Part shown: positions 20,524-29,425 of the stretch, in pieces
Numbering within the stretch: position 1 is the stretch's first letter
Layout: every line of letters begins with the position of its first letter
NCBI GenBank assembly: GCA_965250115.1
Contig: CBDFNJ010000001.1
Span: forward strand, 2,108,001 to 2,172,000
Direction: 5' to 3'
DNA length: 64,000 bases
Source of the DNA: CBDFHB01 sp965250115
GTDB lineage: Bacteria; Acidobacteriota; Vicinamibacteria; Marinacidobacterales; SMYC01
The notes under the pieces: model-generated
The model's database searches: none
What the model was told of the DNA's origin: nothing
The model's input: only the letters and a program-made list of their open reading frames with translations
Made by a program: the position numbers and the translations under genes

Positions 20524-20847
20524 TCAGACCTGAAACGACTCACCGCAGCCGCAGCTGCCGGTCGCATTCGGGTTGTTGAACCGGAAGCCCGAGCCCATGA
20601 TGTCCTCGACGTAGTCGATCTCGGTTCCATCGAGATAGAGGTAGCTCCTCGGATCCACGAAGAGCTTGATGCTACCGTGCTCGAAGACCTCGTCGCCCTC
20701 CGCCGCCTCGTCGTCGAGCGCGAGTTGGTACTGGAAGCCGGAGCATCCTCCCCCGGCGACCCGAACGCGCAAACCCGCTTCGGGGCGTCCGTTCTGCTCG
20801 AGGAACTCCTGCACCTTGGTGGCGGCGAGCGAACTCAGTGTAAGCAC
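20524..20847 (-). CDS. HesB/IscA/ErpA-family iron-sulfur carrier
   Basis: A 107-residue A-type carrier that hands Fe-S clusters to target proteins. The GTG at 20847 is chosen because the family starts right here (LTLSSLAATKVQEFL) and GGAGAAGG lies just upstream; no ATG fits in frame. All three cluster cysteines are present: C35 in GGGCSGFQY, then C99 and C101 in GSCGCGESF. The acidic middle and the VDPRSYLYLDGTEIDY block are typical. A convincing promoter lies about 125 bases upstream, divergent from the PHP gene. Confidence 0.9.
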   Translation of the reverse strand: MLTLSSLAATKVQEFLEQNGRPEAGLRVRVAGGGCSGFQYQLALDDEAAEGDEVFEHGSIKLFVDPRSYLYLDGTEIDYVEDIMGSGFRFNNPNATGSCGCGESFQV

Positions 20848-20972
20848 GTGACCTTCTCCATGAAATCTCTCTCGAGCATCAGATGCCCGGGGCTCCCGAG
20901 TCAATCCGCTCGGGTGTAAGTCCACTGACTGGAACGGTTCGGGAAACCTGACTAGAATGCTTAGACATTACA

Positions 20973-21002
20973 AGTATAGACGGCGCGAGAAAGACCTGTC
21001 AA
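20973..21002 (-). promoter_or_regulatory. Promoter candidate for the iron-sulfur carrier gene
   Basis: On the minus strand: -35 TTGACA, an 18-base spacer, -10 TATACT. This is one mismatch from the sigma-70 consensus overall. It predicts a start near 20966 and a leader of about 120 bases before the GTG. Confidence 0.6.
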
Positions 21003-21013
21003 GCCGCGCCTAG

Positions 21014-21043
21014 TTGACAAGCTTGCTCGGCGTTTCCTACCAT
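21014..21043 (+). promoter_or_regulatory. Promoter candidate for the PHP/Rieske pair
   Basis: -35 TTGACA at 21014, an 18-base spacer and a weaker -10 TACCAT at 21038, about 30 bases ahead of the PHP start codon. It is back-to-back with the minus-strand promoter at 20973-21002. Confidence 0.5.
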
Positions 21044-21073
21044 GAACGATTCGCTGTCTCAGGAAAGGAAAGC

Positions 21074-21901
21074 ATGGAAAGATGGCCCCTCTACGACTTG
21101 CACCTGCACACCACGTGCTCGGACGGCACCCTCTCCCCGACGGAGCTGACCCGCCTGGCGAAAGCGCAGGGGCTCAAGGCGTTTGCCGTGACCGATCACG
21201 ACACCTTGGAGGGTATCCCTGAGGCTGAGTCCGTATCGAAGTCACTCGACATCCATCTCGTCCCTGGTGTGGAAGTCAGCGCCAATTTCGGTGACACCGC
21301 GGTTCACGTACTCGGACTCTTCGTAGACTACAAAGAGCCCTGGCTCGAGCGTTTCTTCATCGGGGCGCGACGGCGACGGGTCGATCGCATTCACGTGATC
21401 GTCTCAAAGCTCGCGAAGGAAGGCGTAGAAATCGAGCCCGAGGCCGTGTTCGCGCGCTCGCGTCACGGTACCGTAGGCCGCCCTCACGTCGCAGAAGTGC
21501 TCGTGGAGAAGGGTGTCGTGAAGACACTCGCTGAAGCTTTCGAGCGTTTCCTCGCCGACGATCGACCAGCCTATGTAGGCTATGACAAAGTGACCCTCGA
21601 GGACGCTTGCGATCTCATTCGCCGCGCAAAAGGGGTTGCGTCCCTCGCTCATCCCGTCCACTACGGCAACGATGCGCTCATCCCTGAAATGGTATCGACA
21701 GGTCTCCAGGCAATCGAGGTCTATCACAAGGACCACTCCAAAACGAAAGTCGAGGAATACGCGAAGTTGGCCGCCGATCTAGGGCTCCTGGCGACGGGAG
21801 GGTCGGACTTCCACAGGCCTGACCGCACCGGCTCGGCGGCTCTGGGATGTCGAGAGATCACCGAGGAGCGCTTTGAAGCACTCCGCGAAGCGGCAGGCTG
21901 A
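21074..21901 (+). CDS. PHP-domain phosphoesterase (YciV/TrpH type)
   Basis: A 275-residue metal-dependent phosphoesterase. ATG 21074 follows AGGAAAGGAAAGC; a longer frame from 21014 would run through the promoter. Metal ligands are visible in order: DLHLHTTCSDG, VTDHDT, the VPGVEVS glutamate, GRPHVAEVL, SLAHPVHYG and GGSDFHRPD. Relatives act on nucleoside 3',5'-bisphosphates or trim RNA 5' ends. The Rieske gene begins 31 bases downstream and is probably co-transcribed. Confidence 0.88.
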   Translation: MERWPLYDLHLHTTCSDGTLSPTELTRLAKAQGLKAFAVTDHDTLEGIPEAESVSKSLDIHLVPGVEVSANFGDTAVHVLGLFVDYKEPWLERFFIGARRRRVDRIHVIVSKLAKEGVEIEPEAVFARSRHGTVGRPHVAEVLVEKGVVKTLAEAFERFLADDRPAYVGYDKVTLEDACDLIRRAKGVASLAHPVHYGNDALIPEMVSTGLQAIEVYHKDHSKTKVEEYAKLAADLGLLATGGSDFHRPDRTGSAALGCREITEERFEALREAAG

Positions 21902-21932
21902 TGCGAGCGGAGCGAGCACTAAAATAGGAAAC

Positions 21933-22232
21933 ATGCAGCACAGAGTCGCTTCCATAGGCGACATCCCCGCGGGCGGGTCGCTCGCCGTAGACGTCGGTGA
22001 GAAACGCATCGCCATTTTCCACTACGAAGGCCGCTTCTACGCGCTCGACGAGACCTGCCCTCATCGCGGTGCCCCCTTGCACGAGGGACGTGTCGATCGG
22101 GGCATCGTTGTCTGTTCCTGGCACCAATGGCAGTTCGAGCTCGAGACGGGATGTTCTCCCGTAAATCCTCTGTCCAAAGTGCGGACCTATCCTCTTCGGA
22201 TCGAGGACGGAGGAATCTGGGTCGAAGTTTAG
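21933..22232 (+). CDS. Small Rieske-type [2Fe-2S] ferredoxin
   Basis: A 99-residue soluble Rieske protein that carries electrons to a partner oxygenase or reductase. Both cluster motifs are intact: C-P-H in DETCPHRGAPL and C-S-W-H in VVCSWHQWQFELETG. The length fits the NirD/BphF-like small ferredoxins with no extra domain. No oxygenase partner is encoded nearby. Its stop faces the convergent hemL stop about 20 bases away. Confidence 0.9.
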   Translation: MQHRVASIGDIPAGGSLAVDVGEKRIAIFHYEGRFYALDETCPHRGAPLHEGRVDRGIVVCSWHQWQFELETGCSPVNPLSKVRTYPLRIEDGGIWVEV

Positions 22233-22251
22233 CAGGGTGCTGAAAAAGTCA

Positions 22252-23535
22252 CTAAAGATAGGCGGCCTTGAGGCTATGGCGCGTTGCATCGAGCGTTCGG
22301 TCTAGGTCTTCGGTGTCGTGGGCGAGCGACACGAAGAGGGCTTCGAACTGCGAGGGCGGAAGGTGCACGCCGCGATCGAGCATGCTGCGGAAGAAACGGG
22401 CGTGGCGCTTGGTGTCGGATCGGGTCGCGCTTTCGAAATCGGTCACGGGGTCTTCTGCGAAGAAGAGCGTCAGCATCGATCCCACTCGGTTGAGCGCAAG
22501 CGATAGGCCCATCTCATCGAGGATGCCGCGGAGGCCGTTTTCGAGCTGCGCCGAGCGCTCCTCGAGCCGCTCCCAAGCATTGACGTCCTCTAGAGTCTCG
22601 AGCTGGGCGAGTCCCGCCGCCATCGCGAGAGGGTTACCCGAGAGCGTACCGGCCTGGTAGACCGCTCCTTCGGGTGCAATCTGCTCCATGAGATCGCGCC
22701 GGCCACCGTAAGCGCCGACCGGCAGGCCTCCGCCGATCACTTTTCCGAGAGTTGTCAAATCCGGCGTGACATCGTAGCGCTCTTGAGCACCGCCCCTCGC
22801 GACGCGGAAACCGGTCATGACCTCGTCGAAAACCAGCAGAGCACCCTCTCGGCTGCATACCTCCCGGAGAGTGTCGAGGAAATCGTCAATCGGAGGCACT
22901 ACCCCCATATTTCCCGCGACGGGCTCGACGATGACTGCCGCGATGGCGTCGTGCTTCTCTTCGAAGATCCGCCTCACCGATTCGATGTCGTTGAAGCGGG
23001 CGACGGAGGTCAGCGACGCGAGAGTCTCTGGGACGCCAGGGCTGTCGGGGACGCCCATGGTGAGTGCGCCCGAGCCGGCCTTGATGAGAAACGAATCACC
23101 GTGACCGTGGTAGCAGCCCTCGAACTTGATGATGCCGTCGCGCTTCGTCGCAGCGCGAGCCAATCGGATGGCGGAGAGGGTCGCCTCGGTGCCCGAGCTC
23201 ACCATGCGCACCATCGAGACCGAGGGCACCATCCCGCAGACCTTCTCGGCCATCTCGGTCTCGAGCGCCGTGGGGGCTCCGAAGCTCGTACCTCGAGCGA
23301 GGGCCCTTTCGAGGGCCTCGACGACGTTGGGATGGCGGTGACCGAGGATGAGAGGCCCGTAGGCACCGATGTAGTCGATGTACTCGCGTCCGTCCTCGTC
23401 GATCATGCGTGAGCCCAGCGCTTCGCGGATGAAGCGCGGCGCGACGTCGATGCCGCGAAACGCCCGCACTGGTGAGTTGACGCCACCAGGCAGAACGCGC
23501 CGCGATGCTTCGTAGAGGTCGTCGCTTCGGCTCAT
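22252..23535 (-). CDS. hemL: Glutamate-1-semialdehyde 2,1-aminomutase
   Basis: A 427-residue PLP enzyme that converts glutamate-1-semialdehyde to 5-aminolevulinate, the C5 route into heme. Family blocks are PGGVNSPVRAF at the start, SSGTEATLSAIRLAR, GCYHGHGDSFL, and the Schiff-base lysine K265 in TLGKVIGGGLPVGAYGG. Full length. It is the last gene of the heme operon, starting one base after the hemD stop, and together with hemA it completes the path from glutamyl-tRNA to ALA. Confidence 0.96.
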   Translation of the reverse strand: MSRSDDLYEASRRVLPGGVNSPVRAFRGIDVAPRFIREALGSRMIDEDGREYIDYIGAYGPLILGHRHPNVVEALERALARGTSFGAPTALETEMAEKVCGMVPSVSMVRMVSSGTEATLSAIRLARAATKRDGIIKFEGCYHGHGDSFLIKAGSGALTMGVPDSPGVPETLASLTSVARFNDIESVRRIFEEKHDAIAAVIVEPVAGNMGVVPPIDDFLDTLREVCSREGALLVFDEVMTGFRVARGGAQERYDVTPDLTTLGKVIGGGLPVGAYGGRRDLMEQIAPEGAVYQAGTLSGNPLAMAAGLAQLETLEDVNAWERLEERSAQLENGLRGILDEMGLSLALNRVGSMLTLFFAEDPVTDFESATRSDTKRHARFFRSMLDRGVHLPPSQFEALFVSLAHDTEDLDRTLDATRHSLKAAYL

Positions 23536-23536
23536 G

Positions 23537-24292
23537 TCAGTTTTTCGAGAAATGACGGACGATGGCTTCGACGAGCCCTGCCGTTGTGAAGCTCGTGGCC
23601 TCGATGCGGGGGAAGACCCCGATCTCGCGGAGCGCGGCGCTCGTGATCGGGCCGATGCTCGCCGGCAGCGGCTTTTCTCCCAAGGTCGTCGGGTCGATAT
23701 CTTCGAAGAAGCCTCGGACGGTCGAGCCGGAGGTGAACGTCACGACGTCCACCTTGCCTTCCGCCACGAGTGCGGCGGCCTGCGCAATTTCCGCTTTCGC
23801 CGGAACGGTGCGGTAGATGGCAACGACGTCGACGTCGGCGCCCGCTTCTCTCAGCAGTCGCGGCAGAGCCTCCCGAGCGATGTCGGCCCGGGGAAGGAGA
23901 AACTTCTTTCCTGTGAGATCGACTCGGTCGGAGAGTGCGCGATAGACGTCTTCCGCGATGAAACGCTCGGGCACGACCTCTGGAGTGACCCTTCGGCCGA
24001 CGAGAGCTTCTGCCGTTGCCGGTCCGATGGCTGCGAAGCGAAGCCGCGCGGGAAGCGGTGCCGCGAGGCGGCCGAAAAACGCTTCTACGGCGTTGACGCT
24101 AGTGAAGACGATCCAATCGTAGGTCGCGAGACGATCGAGGGCGGCATCGACCGGCCCCCAGTCCTCGAGCGGCACGATTCGGATCGCCGGAGCTTCGACG
24201 ACTTGCGCCCCGAGCGCCCGGAGCCGTTCCGCTAACGAGCCAGCCTGATGTCGTGGTCGGGTCACGACGATGAGCTTGCCACTGAGCGGCAC
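23537..24292 (-). CDS. hemD: Uroporphyrinogen-III synthase
   Basis: A protein of about 251 residues that closes and inverts ring D of hydroxymethylbilane. The family is poorly conserved; support comes from the start LSGKLIVVTRPRHQAGSLAE, the DWIVFTSVNAVEAFF block, and VVTFTSGSTVRGFF in the second lobe, plus the position between hemC and hemL. GTG 24292, two bases after the hemC stop, is the likeliest start; an in-frame GTG at 24337 would overlap hemC by 44 bases. Confidence 0.88.
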   Translation of the reverse strand: MPLSGKLIVVTRPRHQAGSLAERLRALGAQVVEAPAIRIVPLEDWGPVDAALDRLATYDWIVFTSVNAVEAFFGRLAAPLPARLRFAAIGPATAEALVGRRVTPEVVPERFIAEDVYRALSDRVDLTGKKFLLPRADIAREALPRLLREAGADVDVVAIYRTVPAKAEIAQAAALVAEGKVDVVTFTSGSTVRGFFEDIDPTTLGEKPLPASIGPITSAALREIGVFPRIEATSFTTAGLVEAIVRHFSKN

Positions 24293-24293
24293 G

Positions 24294-25214
24294 TCACCCA
24301 AGCGAGGCCTCGACTTCTCGAATGATCTCGGCGGCACCGGCCTCGAGCATCCGCCCTGCCAGCTCGAGACCGAGACTCTCGGCCTCGTCGGGCCTTCCCG
24401 AGACCTCGTGTTTCAAATACCTCGCGCCGTCCACGGAACCCACGAACCCCCGCAGCCGAATCACGTCGTCATGGAGCACGGCATAGGCGCCGATTGGCAC
24501 TTGGCACCCCCCCTCGAGCCGCGCGACAAGGGCTCGCTCGGCAGTGACGGCGCGCTCCGACGCGTAATGGTTCAAACGCTTCAGGCTCTTTCCGAGCGTC
24601 TCGTCCGCTTCCCGAATCTCGATCGCCAGGGCACCTTGTCCGACGGCTGGAAGCATCGTCTCGACGGGGATGAGGCTTGTGATGCGGTCGGCAAGGCCCA
24701 GTCGCTTGAGCCCCGCGGCGGCGAGCACGATGCCTTCCCAGTCGGATGCGTCGAGCTTCTCGAGCCGGGTGGGCACGTTGCCACGCAGATCCTCGATCTG
24801 CAGATCGGGCCTTGCAGCGAGAAGCTGGGATCGGCGCCTTAGACTCCCGGTGGCGAGCCTCGCTCCCTGAGGCAAGGTTTCGATGGACTCCGCCCCATGG
24901 CTCACGAAGGCGTCCCTCGGGTCTTTGCGCTCGGTCGTCGCCGCGAGAATCAGGCCTTCGGGGACGCCGGATGGCACGTCCTTCATGCTGTGTACCGCCA
25001 GGTCGATACGCTCCTCTAGGAGCGCCTTTTCGATCTCTTTGATGAACAGACCCGAGCCACCCACCTGGCTCAAGGGCCGATCGGTGACCCGGTCTCCCTG
25101 GGTCTGAATGATCTCGAGCTCGACGGTCGCGTGGGGAGCGAGAGCTTCCATGATGCCTCGCGCCTGAACGAGCGCGAGCCGACTACCGCGGCTTCCGATG
25201 CGGATCGTTCTCAT
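24294..25214 (-). CDS. hemC: Porphobilinogen deaminase (hydroxymethylbilane synthase)
   Basis: A 306-residue enzyme that joins four porphobilinogens. It opens with the family block IRIGSRGSRLALVQA, has DLAVHSMKDVP with the catalytic aspartate region, and RGNVPTRLEKL. The dipyrromethane cofactor cysteine is C237 in LEGGCQVPIGA. Full length and undamaged. Its start overlaps the 3' end of hemA by 32 bases, consistent with coupling. Confidence 0.96.
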   Translation of the reverse strand: MRTIRIGSRGSRLALVQARGIMEALAPHATVELEIIQTQGDRVTDRPLSQVGGSGLFIKEIEKALLEERIDLAVHSMKDVPSGVPEGLILAATTERKDPRDAFVSHGAESIETLPQGARLATGSLRRRSQLLAARPDLQIEDLRGNVPTRLEKLDASDWEGIVLAAAGLKRLGLADRITSLIPVETMLPAVGQGALAIEIREADETLGKSLKRLNHYASERAVTAERALVARLEGGCQVPIGAYAVLHDDVIRLRGFVGSVDGARYLKHEVSGRPDEAESLGLELAGRMLEAGAAEIIREVEASLG

Positions 25215-26475
25215 CGAACTGCTCGAGGTCGAAGGCTTTGTAGAGGGTGTCGATCCGCATGCTGCCGAGATCGCCCTCGTCGCTCCACTCGCGGACGTGG
25301 GACATCAAGGGATGGAGGATCTTTTTGACTAGACTTTCGGTCAGCAGCTCGAGTTGTTCCCGATCCTCCGGGCAAAAGCGCTTCTGGTGACGGGACACCT
25401 CTTGAGCGCGGAGCTCCTCCACCCTTTCGCGGATCTTCTTGATCAATGGGGTCGCCGAGAGTGAGCTCCTCCAGCTGATGAAAAGCTCGAGCTCCTGCTC
25501 GACGATCGTCTCGGCCTTGGGAATCTCGGTGCGCCGTTTCTCGATGTTGCGGTCGACGAGCACGTTCAGATCGTCGATAACGTGGAGGAACACTCCATCG
25601 AGCTTTCCAATCGCGGCCTCGAAGTCCCGAGGTACGGCGATATCGATGATGTAGATCGGCCGTCCGCCGCGTCGGCCGAGAATCGACTGCATCGTCTTCT
25701 GGTCGACGATGGGCGAAGTCGCTCCGGTCGAGCTGATGACGATGGCGGCGGTGGCGAGAGCTTCCTCGATCCGATCGAGCGGCAAGGCTGTTCCACCGAG
25801 CGAGCGCGCGAGCCCCTCGGCCTTGCTGAACGTTCGATTCGCGATGGTGAGCTTCTTGACCCCACGCTCGATCATGTGGCGTGCCGTGAGGGCCCCCATT
25901 TCACCGACTCCGATGAGGAGCACGGAATGCGTGGCGAGATCCTCGAAAATCTTGCCGGCGAGCTCCGAGGCGGCGCTCGCGACCGAAACGGCGCCCGCGC
26001 CGATTTGGGTCTCGTTGCGCACTCGCTTTCCGACGGCCACCGCGGATTGCAGGATCCGGTCGAACACGTACCCGCATGCCTGGCTCTCGAGCGAAAGCTC
26101 GTGGGCGCGCCGCACCTGGCCCAGAATTTGAGATTCTCCGAGAATGAGCGAATCGAGCCCAGCCGTCACTCGCAGGAGGTGGCGGACTGACTCGTACTGC
26201 GTGAGTGTATAGGCGTAGCCGGGGTGCGCCGCGAGGTCGATGTCCTTCTTCTTGGCGATAAGCTCCCGGATGTACATCTCAGCGGCGCCGTTGTCGTTGG
26301 AAAGCCCGTAGAACTCGGTCCGGTTGCACGTCGAGAGCAAGATGGCTTCGGCCAAGGTCTCCCCTTGTTTCGCGCGCTCCAGGATCTCTCGAATCTCGTC
26401 CTCGGCGAAGGCGACGCGTTCACGCACTTCAAGCGGTGCGGTGCGATGATTCATGCCGACGACGATCAGATCCAT
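25183..26475 (-). CDS. hemA: Glutamyl-tRNA reductase
   Basis: A 430-residue enzyme reducing glutamyl-tRNA to glutamate-1-semialdehyde, the committed step of the C5 pathway. The N-terminal block VVGMNHRTAPLEVRERVAF is followed by the catalytic cysteine C50 in LLSTCNRTEFYG. The NADPH domain is seen around LLIGVGEMGALTARHM, and a C-terminal helix forms the dimer. It begins eight bases after the ccsA stop, an arrangement common in heme operons, where a HemX/CcsA-like protein precedes HemA. Confidence 0.96.
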   Translation of the reverse strand: MDLIVVGMNHRTAPLEVRERVAFAEDEIREILERAKQGETLAEAILLSTCNRTEFYGLSNDNGAAEMYIRELIAKKKDIDLAAHPGYAYTLTQYESVRHLLRVTAGLDSLILGESQILGQVRRAHELSLESQACGYVFDRILQSAVAVGKRVRNETQIGAGAVSVASAASELAGKIFEDLATHSVLLIGVGEMGALTARHMIERGVKKLTIANRTFSKAEGLARSLGGTALPLDRIEEALATAAIVISSTGATSPIVDQKTMQSILGRRGGRPIYIIDIAVPRDFEAAIGKLDGVFLHVIDDLNVLVDRNIEKRRTEIPKAETIVEQELELFISWRSSLSATPLIKKIRERVEELRAQEVSRHQKRFCPEDREQLELLTESLVKKILHPLMSHVREWSDEGDLGSMRIDTLYKAFDLEQFDENDPHRKPR

Positions 26476-26482
26476 GACGTGC

Positions 26483-27307
26483 TCAGACGAAGGCGTGGAA
26501 TCCGGTGAAGACGAGGTTGACGACGACGAGAGAGAAGAGAATGACGGCGAAGCCCGCGATAGAGGTGAAAGCGATCCGTTTCGCGGACCAGCCCCAGAAC
26601 CGACTCGCTCCCACGGCCAGGCTGTAGATGAGCCAGGCGATGAAGGTGATCATGAGCTTCGGGTCCCAGCTCCAGTACGCTCCGTAGACCCTCCACAAGA
26701 GCAGCAGCCCGAAGACCATCGCGACGGTGAGAAAGGCGAGGCCGAGCGTGGCGGAGCGATGCGTGAAGCTCGCCATGACCTCCAGCGAGGGGAGCTGTTT
26801 GTAAATGAGCCCGAAGCGCTGCTTCTTGATGTCGTAGAAGAGCATCAGGTAGAGGACGCCATAGACGGCGGAAATCGCCATACCCGAATAGCCGAGCAGC
26901 GCCGTGGAAACGTGGACCATGAAGATCGGCTCCCGCAAGAGATCGCTGAAGCCCCGCGGGGGCTCGACCACGGCGGATGAGATGAGCTGAAAGGCGAATA
27001 CGATGCCGATGATGAAAAACCCGGTCGTACGGACGCCGATGCGCAGCTCGATCAGGAGGTAGAGGACGATCACCGAGAACGCGAGCACCGAGAAGGCTTC
27101 GAAGAGCGTCGCAATCGGAAAGTGGTGGTACTCGATCGTGCGGAGGACGAGAAGCAGAGCGTGGAGTCCTACCGTCAAACGCAGCAGGTGGGGCGCCGTC
27201 CTCTGCGCGAAAGGATCGTTCCGGAAAAAAAGCAGGGCGTAGTCCGCCCATAGCAGCGCGTAGAGGCTCGGCAGGAGGATCGTAAGCGTGTTGATGGAGG
27301 TTCCCAT
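26483..27307 (-). CDS. ccsA: Cytochrome c assembly protein, CcsA/HemX type
   Basis: An integral membrane protein of about 274 residues with roughly eight hydrophobic segments. The heme-handling tryptophan-rich motif is present as YGAYWSWDPKLMITF, matching the WGxxWxWDxK signature, and histidines flank it (VHVSTALLGYSGM upstream). ATG 27307 is preferred; an in-frame TTG at 27316 is a possible leaderless start. It leads the heme operon. A HemX-like role in keeping HemA stable is an alternative to a role in cytochrome c maturation. No ccsB/resB gene is in view. Confidence 0.85.
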   Translation of the reverse strand: MGTSINTLTILLPSLYALLWADYALLFFRNDPFAQRTAPHLLRLTVGLHALLLVLRTIEYHHFPIATLFEAFSVLAFSVIVLYLLIELRIGVRTTGFFIIGIVFAFQLISSAVVEPPRGFSDLLREPIFMVHVSTALLGYSGMAISAVYGVLYLMLFYDIKKQRFGLIYKQLPSLEVMASFTHRSATLGLAFLTVAMVFGLLLLWRVYGAYWSWDPKLMITFIAWLIYSLAVGASRFWGWSAKRIAFTSIAGFAVILFSLVVVNLVFTGFHAFV

Positions 27308-27322
27308 GGCTCTCAACTGACC

Positions 27323-27351
27323 ACTATAGAACCGAGCTCGATCCTTGACAA
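27323..27351 (-). promoter_or_regulatory. Promoter candidate of the heme operon
   Basis: On the minus strand: -35 TTGTCA, a 17-base spacer, -10 TATAGT, each one base from consensus. The predicted start is near 27316, only about nine bases ahead of ATG 27307 and exactly at an in-frame TTG, so the message may be leaderless or nearly so. Confidence 0.6.
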
Positions 27352-27405
27352 GAGTGGTAGCATGGCCTGCAACGTTACCTTTCTAAACGAAATAGGAAAA
27401 CAGCT

Positions 27406-29103
27406 TTGCGGCGGCGCTTCTGTCTTCTGCTTGTATGTCTTTTCGCTGGCGTGGGCTGCGGTTCGGGGGAGCGGGGCTCGGCCTTGCCCGAAGGCGTGCT
27501 CCGAGTCGCAATCCCCACCGAGCCACAGACCCGGAATCGTTTACTCGCCTCCGGACTCGTGACCCACGTCGTCACCGATCAGCTTCACGAGCCGCTGATC
27601 CGTCTGAATCCGCGGACGCAGGAGATGGAGCCCGCGCTGGCCGAGTCGTGGGAGATTGTGGAGGACGATTCGGGCGCTCGCATCGTGTTTCACTTGCGAG
27701 CGGGTTTGAGGTTCTCGGACGGAGAGCCTTTCACGGCGGAGGACGTCGCTTTCACCTTTCGCGTGCTCCACGACGAGAGCACGGCGAGCCAGCTGACAGA
27801 GACGGTGCAGCTCGACGGCGAGCCTTTCGTTCCTGAAGTCCTCGATGCTGCGACGGTAGCCCTCAGGCTTCCGAGGCTGACGGCGACCGTCGAACGAGTT
27901 TTCGACAGCATTCGTATTCTGCCCGAGCATCGACTCCGGGCGAGTCTCGACCGGGGCACACTTGCCGCCGATAGCGGCCTCGGCGCGCCTCCCGAGAACG
28001 TCGTTGGTCTCGGCCCCTTCGGACTGCGGGAGCACGTGCCGGGACAGCGCATCGTCCTCGAGCGCAACCCGTTCTATTGGAGAACGGGTGGGGGGGACGA
28101 CGTTTTCCCGAGATTGTCTTCGATCGTTTTCGAGGTCGTGCCCGATGGTAGCGCTCGCCTCCTCCGGCTTCGCTCGGGAGACATCGACCTCCTCGATCCG
28201 TTGGCCCCCGATGCTTTCAGGGCGCTCAATGATGCCGAAAGCACGGCTCTCCGGCTCATCGATGCCGGGCCCGGCATGCTCTCCGAGAGGCTGTGGTTCA
28301 ACTTGAATCCCGCGAGCCCGATCGAAGAGCACAAGAAGCGATGGTTCACGAACGTGCGGTTTCGCCGCGCCGTCTCGCTCTCGATCGATCGCGTGGGAAT
28401 GGCCCGGGTCGTCTACTCGGGCCTCGCGACGCCTGCGGCGGGGCCGGTCTCTCCGGCAAATACTTTCTGGAAGAACGCCGCAATCTCCCCAGCCGAGCGC
28501 GCCGTCGATCGCGCGCGGGAGCTTCTCGCCGAGGCGGGCTTTCGTTGGGACGAAGATGGTCACCTGGTCGATTCGGCGGGAACACCCGTGTGCTTCGATA
28601 TCATCACCAACGCGGGCCGGGACCATTACCGAAGCGTCGGTGCTTTCATCAAGGAAGACTTGTCTGCCCTCGGCATCCAGGCGCATACGCGTCCCGTCGA
28701 CGGGAGCAGCCTGCTCGCCCGACTCACCGGGAGCTTCGATTACGACGCGGCCCTTCTCGGCATCGGCCAGACCGATCCGGACCCTTCCGCCGGGATGGCG
28801 TTTTGGATGAGTAAAGAGCCTCTCCACCTGTGGCATCCATCTCAGTCCGAGCCGGCAACGGAGTGGGAGGCCCGCATCGACGAGCTCATGATGAAGCAAA
28901 TGCGCTCGCTCGATCCCGAGCACCGGAAAGCTTGCTTCGACGAGGTCCAGTCCATCGTGGCGGAGCAGCTTCCCGTCATCGATCTCGTCGTGCCGCACGC
29001 GCTCCTGGGGGCTCACGAGAGAGTTCTGAACTTGAAGCCGAGTCCGTTTACCCACGCCTTATGGAATAGTTACGAGCTTTCTGCCGGGCTGGGGGAAAAT
29101 TGA
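27406..29103 (+). CDS. Family 5 extracellular solute-binding lipoprotein (peptide/nickel type)
   Basis: A 565-residue periplasmic binding protein of the SBP_bac_5 (OppA/DppA) class. The TTG at 27406 has AGGAAAA upstream and begins a lipoprotein signal (RRRFCLLLVCLFAGVGC, lipobox AGVGC). The class signature LRAGLRFSDGEPFTAEDVAFTF is clear, with LNPASPIEEHKKRWFTNVRFR and AVSLSIDR further on. No permease or ATPase genes adjoin, so it is an orphan here. Peptides are the likeliest ligand. It is divergent from the heme operon across a 98-base gap. Confidence 0.85.
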   Translation: MRRRFCLLLVCLFAGVGCGSGERGSALPEGVLRVAIPTEPQTRNRLLASGLVTHVVTDQLHEPLIRLNPRTQEMEPALAESWEIVEDDSGARIVFHLRAGLRFSDGEPFTAEDVAFTFRVLHDESTASQLTETVQLDGEPFVPEVLDAATVALRLPRLTATVERVFDSIRILPEHRLRASLDRGTLAADSGLGAPPENVVGLGPFGLREHVPGQRIVLERNPFYWRTGGGDDVFPRLSSIVFEVVPDGSARLLRLRSGDIDLLDPLAPDAFRALNDAESTALRLIDAGPGMLSERLWFNLNPASPIEEHKKRWFTNVRFRRAVSLSIDRVGMARVVYSGLATPAAGPVSPANTFWKNAAISPAERAVDRARELLAEAGFRWDEDGHLVDSAGTPVCFDIITNAGRDHYRSVGAFIKEDLSALGIQAHTRPVDGSSLLARLTGSFDYDAALLGIGQTDPDPSAGMAFWMSKEPLHLWHPSQSEPATEWEARIDELMMKQMRSLDPEHRKACFDEVQSIVAEQLPVIDLVVPHALLGAHERVLNLKPSPFTHALWNSYELSAGLGEN

Positions 29104-29121
29104 CATGTGGGTCGACCCCGT

Positions 29122-29425
29122 CCTGTGCCAAAACTCGGCCCTTTCGAAATAGACCATAAATCAGCAGCTTAGCGACTGGGTCAAGGGCCCCTAGGCTTTA
29201 CAGTTACCCCACCCGCGGTCGACCTTCGAGAGCCGCGCCGTTTCACCGTACGGCAGAGGACGGCGAGCTGCTGCCGAAGAGCGACATTGTCAAGAGCCAG
29301 TTCGCGACGAGCCTTGAAGGCGGAGATGAGAGCGCGAACAAACGACGAAATCAAGCAGGTATGGTGCCGGCAGACCGGAGACTAATCAAGTTCGGGGCGC
29401 CCGGATGAATAAATAGAAGGCACAG
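29122..29425 (-). mobile_element. 305-bp chimeric MITE, copy 1
   Basis: One end is the rve-IS terminus (CCTGTGCCAAAAC and about 95 bases of its long repeat). The other is the unrelated terminus CTGTGCCTTCTATTTATTC. Between them is a 5' remnant of a different transposase gene (encoding RALISAFKARRELALDN). Near-identical copies lie at 34369-35342 (split) and 54710-55014. It cannot encode a transposase. It sits just behind the binding-protein gene. Confidence 0.8.

Noticed and set aside
27541..29055. 504-codon minus-strand frame
   Set aside because: Antisense to the solute-binding lipoprotein, which has a clear family signature; GC-rich codon use creates such shadows.
29122..29425. The 305-bp repeat as an integron attC site or CRISPR unit
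   Set aside because: Copies are dispersed, too long, have transposon termini, and no integrase or spacer pattern accompanies them.
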